In this document: in pieces, positions 59,821 through 64,000 of the stretch | Layout: every line of letters begins with the position of its first letter | Position numbering within the stretch: position 1 is the stretch's first letter | Origin: Maricaulis sp947259345 | GTDB taxonomy: Bacteria; Pseudomonadota; Alphaproteobacteria; Caulobacterales; Maricaulaceae | Reading direction: 5' to 3' | NCBI GenBank assembly: GCA_965217205.1 | Contig: OZ244254.1 | Span: 1,116,001 to 1,180,000 of the forward strand | Length of the DNA: 64,000 bases | Program-made: the position numbers and the translations under genes | The notes under the pieces: generated by a model | The model's database searches: none | What the model saw: only the letters and a program-made list of their open reading frames with translations | Told to the model about the DNA's origin: nothing

Positions 59821-60669
59821 CTAGAGACCGGCCTTGCGTGCCCGTTGCCAGTAAACGGCGGCTATCAGGCTGACCACGACCGGGATCATGAGGCCATACT
59901 CATCCGCCCATAAGGGTGTCGAGGGGGTCTCGATCGTCAACGGCGTGTAGATTTTCTGGATGAAGATGTTGTGGGCACCGTGGAACATGATCGCGGGCCA
60001 CACGGACCGGCTCTTGAAGGTGTAATAGGTCATGATGCCGCTCATCGCGATGATCATCACGGTGAAGCACGCCAGCTGAAACAGGGTGTTCCCGCCGCCA
60101 TAGGCGATGATGACCGGGTAGTGCCAGACGGCCCAGATGCCGCCGCTGATCAGGCATGTGGCATTGAATGAGAAGAGCTTGCGCAACTCCCACACAAAGA
60201 AGCCGCGCCAGCCGATTTCCTCGCCGGCAATCGTGCCCAGCGACTTGATGAACTGCACGACGGCCATCAAGACGACCATCAGGCCGATCACGGCAAAGGT
60301 CGGGGCTTCGGGCAGGCCAAGTGACTGGCCCCATTCGCTGATCGTTTCGGGATTGCCGACGCCACCGAGTCCGCTCAGCCAGATGATGCCATAGGCAATT
60401 GAGACATAAAGAAGGGGAATGAGGTATCCGGCCCAATTGGCGCCATGGCCTCCCCATCGCCACGGCAGGTCGGCGATCTTCCGCCCGCGCAGCTTCAGCG
60501 TCAGGAAGGCCGCCATCGTCGGCATCACCATGAGCGTTCCGACATAGAGGGAGGTCGGTACCAGGGCGACGATGGCGTAATGGGCAATGGCGCTGAAGAT
60601 GCCGAGAATGCCGAGGAAAGCCAGCAGGGTGATGATCGTTTTGCGTTTGTCGCCTTGTGCTGCCGTCAT
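59821..60669 (-). CDS. CPBP family intramembrane metalloprotease
   Basis: The 282-residue protein has seven or eight transmembrane helices and the Abi/CAAX protease motifs: GEEIGWRGFFVWEL (EExxxR), then WAVWHYPVIIAYGG with the His of motif 2, and IMFHGAHNIFIQ for motif 3. Such proteases cleave within membranes; roles include bacteriocin self-immunity and prenyl-protein processing, but the substrate here is unknown. It is divergent from a MarR regulator; a 34-bp palindrome in the intergenic region suggests that regulator controls it. Start ATG 60669 with GGAAGG about 10 nt upstream. Confidence 0.88.
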   Translation of the reverse strand: MTAAQGDKRKTIITLLAFLGILGIFSAIAHYAIVALVPTSLYVGTLMVMPTMAAFLTLKLRGRKIADLPWRWGGHGANWAGYLIPLLYVSIAYGIIWLSGLGGVGNPETISEWGQSLGLPEAPTFAVIGLMVVLMAVVQFIKSLGTIAGEEIGWRGFFVWELRKLFSFNATCLISGGIWAVWHYPVIIAYGGGNTLFQLACFTVMIIAMSGIMTYYTFKSRSVWPAIMFHGAHNIFIQKIYTPLTIETPSTPLWADEYGLMIPVVVSLIAAVYWQRARKAGL

Positions 60670-60710
60670 GATACGTGACCTTCCTTTACGGGCAGGGGTG
60701 TCAGGTGTAC

Positions 60711-60744
60711 TTTATACATCGAATTGTACAATTGATTGTATAAA
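60711..60744. promoter_or_regulatory. 34-bp palindromic operator between CPBP protease and MarR genes
   Basis: TTTATACA (60711-60718), TCG, the perfect core AATTGTACAATT (60722-60733), GAT, TGTATAAA (60737-60744): 28 of 34 positions are symmetric. It lies 10 bases before the GTG start of the MarR gene and about 40 bases before the protease start, and is much AT-richer than its surroundings. This is very likely the MarR protein's own operator, covering both promoters. Confidence 0.75.
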
Positions 60745-60753
60745 GGGCAAGCC

Positions 60754-61257
60754 GTGCGCGACAGCAACATCATGGATACCCACGTGCTGAGCCGGGCATT
60801 TGTGTCGAACAAACTGCTCAGACTGGTGGAAACACTGGCTGATCAGGGTCAGGTCCTGCTGGAGTCGGCGGCGATTGAGATCCCGCCACGGGCGATTTCA
60901 ACGGTCCTGATGATCGGTGAAATTCCCGATGTAACGGCGGCGGATATCGCGACATCCCTTGATCAACCTCACCAGGTTGCGACCCAGCGGATTGCGGCCC
61001 TTATCAAACTCGGCCTTATCACCAAGCGCCCGCATCCAACGGATAGCCGAAGCAAGGTTTTAATCCTGACCGCACGGGGGCGGGAACAGTATCAATCGAT
61101 GATGGTGATTCTGGAGAAAATTCGGGCGATGATGGATGCTCTCTTCGACGAGATCGGTTGTGACCTGGCCGGCAAGGCGGTCGAGGCCGTGGCGGCGCTC
61201 AAGGCGCGGCCCTTGATCGAGCGGGCCCGCGAATTGGGCGAAGGCGACGCAAAATGA
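60754..61257 (+). CDS. MarR family transcriptional regulator
   Basis: The 167-residue protein has a helical dimerisation region and a central winged helix: ISTVLMIGEIPDVTAADIATSLDQPHQVATQRIAALIKLGLITKR, then the wing PHPTDSRSKVLILTARGREQ. The pattern DSRSKVLILT is the typical MarR wing. The start is GTG at 60754 (AAAGGG 6 nt upstream); an ATG at 60772 is another option. It is divergent from the CPBP protease gene across the palindrome at 60711-60744. The inducer is unknown. Confidence 0.88.
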   Translation: MRDSNIMDTHVLSRAFVSNKLLRLVETLADQGQVLLESAAIEIPPRAISTVLMIGEIPDVTAADIATSLDQPHQVATQRIAALIKLGLITKRPHPTDSRSKVLILTARGREQYQSMMVILEKIRAMMDALFDEIGCDLAGKAVEAVAALKARPLIERARELGEGDAK

Positions 61258-61275
61258 GCCGCTTTCGCGGCTCAT
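61254..61275. terminator. Hairpin at the marR 3' end
   Basis: ATGAGCCGC (61254-61262) and GCGGCTCAT (61267-61275) form a perfect 9-bp stem with a TTTC loop, overlapping the marR stop codon and standing between two convergent genes. There is no T-tract directly after it; CAGAAAAAGCC follows further on. Confidence 0.5.
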
Positions 61276-61310
61276 CAAGTCTCGATCAGAAAAAGCCGTG
61301 ATCTACCCAG

Positions 61311-62405
61311 CTATTCGTTCGCGAAGACGGCCCGTGTCAGCACGTCCCGGGAGACGACTTTGAGGCGACCTGACTCGGCGTCAAAGACAGCCAGCAGGCC
61401 GTTGACATAGGCGGTGTAGCCGTAATTGGCGTCGGTAACCGCAAGGCCGGCCGGAGTGCCGACTCCGGGCGTGGACAGGCCATCGACAATGTCAATCGAG
61501 ATGCCAGCCTCCAGCGATGCCGCATCAAAGGTCTCAACGGTATCGCCGCTGCCATTGGTGGCCAGCACGAGACGAGTCCCGTTGAACTCGCCGACCGTCA
61601 GATTGGCCGCCGGATAGGCCGCGTCGGCCAGGAGTGTGCCTTCATGGCTCAGGCGCGCGAGGCCACCGGCCGGGCTGGCCGTGTAGATGTCGCCGTCAAA
61701 GGTCGCGCACTGGCGAGCCGGGTCTGGCAGGGGGAAGTCGCGGATCCGCTCCACGTCCAGCAGATCATCGCCGGCATCGCGGATGCGCCAGATTTCCGCC
61801 CGCGCGCCTGTTCCCAGAATGACCAGCTCGACAAAGCCGGCGCCTTCGCGCAGGAGGCAAAGGCCCGAGACACCGTCAATCGGCTCGATCTCGCCCAGCG
61901 GCAGGTCCAGCACCTGGGCGCCATCACGAATGACCGCATAGCCGCGCACGGCGCTGGAATCGGTTGCGGCTCCAAAGATCAGCGGCAGGCTCTCGCCGCG
62001 CAGCTCGAAATTCGGCGCAGTGGCAAGACCGGTCAGGCGCTCGCCCGCATGGCGGGTCTTGAGGAGGCCGTCGAGGTCGAAGATGTCGATGCCGCCATTG
62101 CGCGGCGCCGAGAGCACAAAGCCAAGCGAGGGTGCTTGCGGGTCGGGCAGGAAACCGACCACGCTATTGCCGCCCTCGACCGCGGTGAAGGCAGCCGTCA
62201 CGGTCATCTCGACCGGGCCGCCTTCCTCAAGCGGGTTGGTGCTGCTGTTCTCGGTCGTGTTCTCGGCGTCGGGACCACAGGCGCTCAGCGCCAGCAGGGA
62301 CGCGCCTAGAGCGAAGGCCCGGGCCAGGGACCGCGGACCGCGAAGGTGCGGCCGGGATAGCGCTGCACGTTGAAAAACAGAGTCGAACCGTCGGGACTGA
62401 AACAT
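61311..62405 (-). CDS. Phytase-like beta-propeller lipoprotein
   Basis: The 364-residue product has a lipoprotein signal, LALGASLLALSAC-type with the Cys near residue 43, preceded by an unusually long basic N-terminus. The mature part recalls bacterial beta-propeller (3-phytase type) enzymes: NGGIDIFDLDGLLKTRHAG, GVSGLCLLREG, and repeated strand patterns to VFDAESGRLKVVSRDV. Phosphatase activity is inferred, and reinforced by the neighbouring PhoX. The ATG at 62405 starts inside phoX, overlapping it by 100 nt in another frame; no later start would keep the signal peptide. Likely translationally coupled to phoX. Confidence 0.6.
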   Translation of the reverse strand: MFQSRRFDSVFQRAALSRPHLRGPRSLARAFALGASLLALSACGPDAENTTENSSTNPLEEGGPVEMTVTAAFTAVEGGNSVVGFLPDPQAPSLGFVLSAPRNGGIDIFDLDGLLKTRHAGERLTGLATAPNFELRGESLPLIFGAATDSSAVRGYAVIRDGAQVLDLPLGEIEPIDGVSGLCLLREGAGFVELVILGTGARAEIWRIRDAGDDLLDVERIRDFPLPDPARQCATFDGDIYTASPAGGLARLSHEGTLLADAAYPAANLTVGEFNGTRLVLATNGSGDTVETFDAASLEAGISIDIVDGLSTPGVGTPAGLAVTDANYGYTAYVNGLLAVFDAESGRLKVVSRDVLTRAVFANE

Positions 62406-63721
62406 GGACCGCAAATCTCGCTTTTTTGACCTTCCGGCCCGGAGGCCGCATTGCGGGCAATCGTATACACCTCTCCTTGGGGCGTCACGCCGCGTATGTA
62501 CTGGTCTTCAGGGCCGTCCTCGACCACGATGAGATCACCCCAGGGAGCGACGCAGAGATTGTCGCAGCGTTCCATGATTGCGGCGTCATGGCTCTGATAG
62601 AAGAGCTGGAGCCGCCCCGGTGACGCGCCTTCACCATTTTCGCCCTCATTCGGGCTGGGCTGATAGCGCCAGATCTGGCCGAGACGGTCCGGACCGCCAT
62701 CCGTGCAGGCGAAATAGCACTCATTCTCGCCCCACCAGATCCCTTCGCCGCGCGTGAACTGGGCGGCACCGCGTGCGATGCCGCGAATGGCGAGGTCGGC
62801 CTCTGGCGCTTCGACATTGTCCAGGTCGACCCAGTCAACCTCGACCCATTCGCCCGGCTGGATCGTCTCACTGTCCCAGTTGCGGGTGTCGAAGCCGGGA
62901 CGTCCGCGAACGGCGAGGCCCTGCAGGCGCCCGCCTTCGATCAGCTGGCCGGGGACGTTCGGCAGGAAGCGGTAGAAGAGGGCTCGGTCATACTCGTCCT
63001 CGGTCTCGTAGACGATGCTTGTGCGCGGATCGACGGCGACGGCCTCGTGGCGGAAACGACCCATTGCCTTGAGAGGGACGGGCTCGACCAGCCCTTCGGC
63101 CTCGGCGGGCACTTCGAAGATATAGCCGTGCTCGACGCCGGCCTGGGGCCCGGGATTGAGGTCGGTTTCCTCGCAGGTCAGCCAGCTGCCCCAGGGCGTT
63201 GGGCCGCCGGCGCAGTTATTGACCGTACCGACCAGCGACAGATACTCGTCCTCGACCGTCAGGGTTTCCGGGTCGAGGATGATATGGCTGGTGCCGCCGA
63301 TATGCGGATTGCCGTGCTCATCCCAGTCATGGACCCGGGTGCGATCAATCCGCTCCAGCCCCGAATTGTCCGGCACGAAAGGCGATTTCTCGGCATCGCC
63401 CAAGCGGAGCTCGTGATTACGGACAAGAACCAGGCGGCCATCGGCCTTCTGGAAACAGGCCATGCCGTCAAGATCGCCCGGTACGACCAGCCCGTCACTC
63501 ATGGGCTGTCCAGCCGAGGAGATCACATCATAGGAAAAGCCCCGCGGCAGATCGACGAGCGCGTCCGGATCGACTTGCAACGGACCGAATCCCTCGACCT
63601 CGTTGAAATAGCCCTGTTCAGCCGGATAGGGGCGCTGGCAGCCCGCGAGGGCGGCCAGACCGGAAAAGGCGAGTGTGGTTGCAGCGCTGTTGCGCAGGAA
63701 ATGACGGCGGGACAGGGACAT
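62306..63721 (-). CDS. phoX: Alkaline phosphatase PhoX family protein
   Basis: Ca/Fe-dependent phosphatase of the DUF839 family that frees phosphate from organic esters outside the cytoplasm. The 471-residue protein has a twin-arginine signal (SLSRRHFLRNSAATTLAFSG) ending in a lipobox-like LAGC, so Tat export and lipid anchoring are likely. Typical segments are VRNHELRLG, NNCAGGPTPWGSWLTCEET (with the metal-site Cys/Glu), MGRFRHEAVAVDP, VYETEDEYD, FFNVQRYPGRTF and AVRGPWPG. The ATG at 63721 follows GGAGTTACCG. I could not see a clear Pho box upstream. Shares a transcript with the phytase-like gene. Confidence 0.9.
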   Translation of the reverse strand: MSLSRRHFLRNSAATTLAFSGLAALAGCQRPYPAEQGYFNEVEGFGPLQVDPDALVDLPRGFSYDVISSAGQPMSDGLVVPGDLDGMACFQKADGRLVLVRNHELRLGDAEKSPFVPDNSGLERIDRTRVHDWDEHGNPHIGGTSHIILDPETLTVEDEYLSLVGTVNNCAGGPTPWGSWLTCEETDLNPGPQAGVEHGYIFEVPAEAEGLVEPVPLKAMGRFRHEAVAVDPRTSIVYETEDEYDRALFYRFLPNVPGQLIEGGRLQGLAVRGRPGFDTRNWDSETIQPGEWVEVDWVDLDNVEAPEADLAIRGIARGAAQFTRGEGIWWGENECYFACTDGGPDRLGQIWRYQPSPNEGENGEGASPGRLQLFYQSHDAAIMERCDNLCVAPWGDLIVVEDGPEDQYIRGVTPQGEVYTIARNAASGPEGQKSEICGPCFSPDGSTLFFNVQRYPGRTFAVRGPWPGPSL

Positions 63722-63934
63722 CGGTAACTCCGGGGCGGCGGGAACACCTTGTAATTACGCGAGATTCACGACGGAGACATGACGCTTCTGCAGTGTGTGG
63801 TAAAATGTAACCGTATTCCTAGGTGCATAAAATTACAGCTGAAATCCGTCACCTGCTTGACCAAGGTGAAAATGCCCTCTAAACGGCGCGCTCGAATTCA
63901 ACCCGAGCCACGCTAGGCCTGAGGCAATATCAAT
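63722..63934. promoter_or_regulatory. phoX / rplM divergent intergenic region with possible rplM promoter
   Basis: 213 bases between divergent genes. TTGACC at 63857-63862 and TAAACG at 63880-63885, 17 bases apart, resemble -35 and -10 hexamers for rplM, though the -10 match is weak. GTAATTAC near 63753 is a small palindrome. No riboswitch fold or clear Pho box is seen. Confidence 0.35.
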
Positions 63935-64000
63935 ATGAAAACCATCTCCGTTAAACCGGCGGATGTCGAAAAGAAGTGGATCGTGATCGATGCAGAGGGC
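63935..64000 (+). CDS. rplM: Ribosomal protein L13 (5' end only)
   Basis: The 22 visible codons read MKTISVKPADVEKKWIVIDA followed by EG, matching the start of bacterial L13 (E. coli [20 protein letters not shown]). Gene continues beyond the window; rpsI would be expected next. GAGG lies 11 nt before the ATG. Confidence 0.88.
   Translation, partial: MKTISVKPADVEKKWIVIDAEG

Noticed and set aside
63722..63934. Pho box upstream of phoX
   Set aside because: No pair of CTGTCA-like direct repeats with the right spacing was found.

Overview
The window reads as one contiguous stretch of an alphaproteobacterial chromosome: high GC, tightly packed, with many ATGA start/stop overlaps and many GTG or TTG starts. 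Gene content and order (rsh-pyrE-pdxJ-acpS-rnc-era, recO, parC; glyA-nrdR-rib-nusB-thiL-hppA; bamE-UQCC chaperone-plsX-fabH-ihfA-merR; Shemin-pathway 5-aminolevulinate synthase; a MucR regulator; an LdtR-type MarR regulator; CtaA of the COX15 type) point to the Caulobacterales/Maricaulales group. A marine, Maricaulis-like Hyphomonadaceae/Maricaulaceae relative is my best guess (inference from gene content, not from a database match). No phage, IS element or CRISPR array was found.

Layout. 1-5570: overlapping housekeeping operon rsh-pyrE-pdxJ-acpS-rnc-era. 5590-10322: an accessory block of secreted or lipid-anchored proteins, dominated by a 1148-residue protein with a zinc-phospholipase-C-like N-terminus and coupled to a lipoprotein gene. 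10441-15425: recO and parC, separated by an S41 peptidase gene, an unlisted 31-residue membrane-protein gene and a decayed second copy of the parC promoter and 5' end. 15502-18811: LemA and an M48 protease, a VOC protein divergent from a WYL regulator with a clear palindromic operator. 18916-26231: transport region (TRAP dctPQM, AI-2E family, SLC13 with RCK domains) plus the N-end-rule transferase Bpt. 26540-35407: orphan MotB, flavin reductase, penicillin-acylase-type hydrolase, a beta-hydroxyacid dehydrogenase/TRIC operon, three small zinc-ribbon membrane proteins, GNAT and a trans-sulfuration enzyme. 35649-42609: heme genes hemB and hemA flank three valine-catabolism genes and an LdtR regulator, then MucR. 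42880-51729: glyA, nrdR, riboflavin genes, nusB, thiL and the H+-pumping pyrophosphatase. 51736-52978: gene-poor and rich in palindromic repeats. 52979-57336: envelope and lipid genes ending in tRNA-Pro. 57354-64000: ferredoxin-reductase-type enzyme, heme A synthase, a CPBP protease divergent from a MarR regulator over a 34-bp palindrome, a phytase-like lipoprotein overlapping PhoX, and the first codons of rplM.

Functional links. The heme genes (hemB, hemA) together with ctaA, the UQCC chaperone and the ferredoxin-reductase-type enzyme serve respiration. The plsX-fabH, acpS and bamE genes serve membrane lipids and outer membrane assembly. PhoX plus the phytase-like protein suggest scavenging of organic phosphate. 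TRAP and SLC13 carriers, the valine genes and several secreted hydrolases suggest a heterotroph living on organic acids and peptides. Novelty lies mainly in the accessory insertions around era-recO-parC, the small zinc-ribbon membrane proteins, the operators, and degenerate versions of known proteins (RibD without deaminase, RibB with a dead GTP cyclohydrolase II domain, MucR without its zinc ligands).
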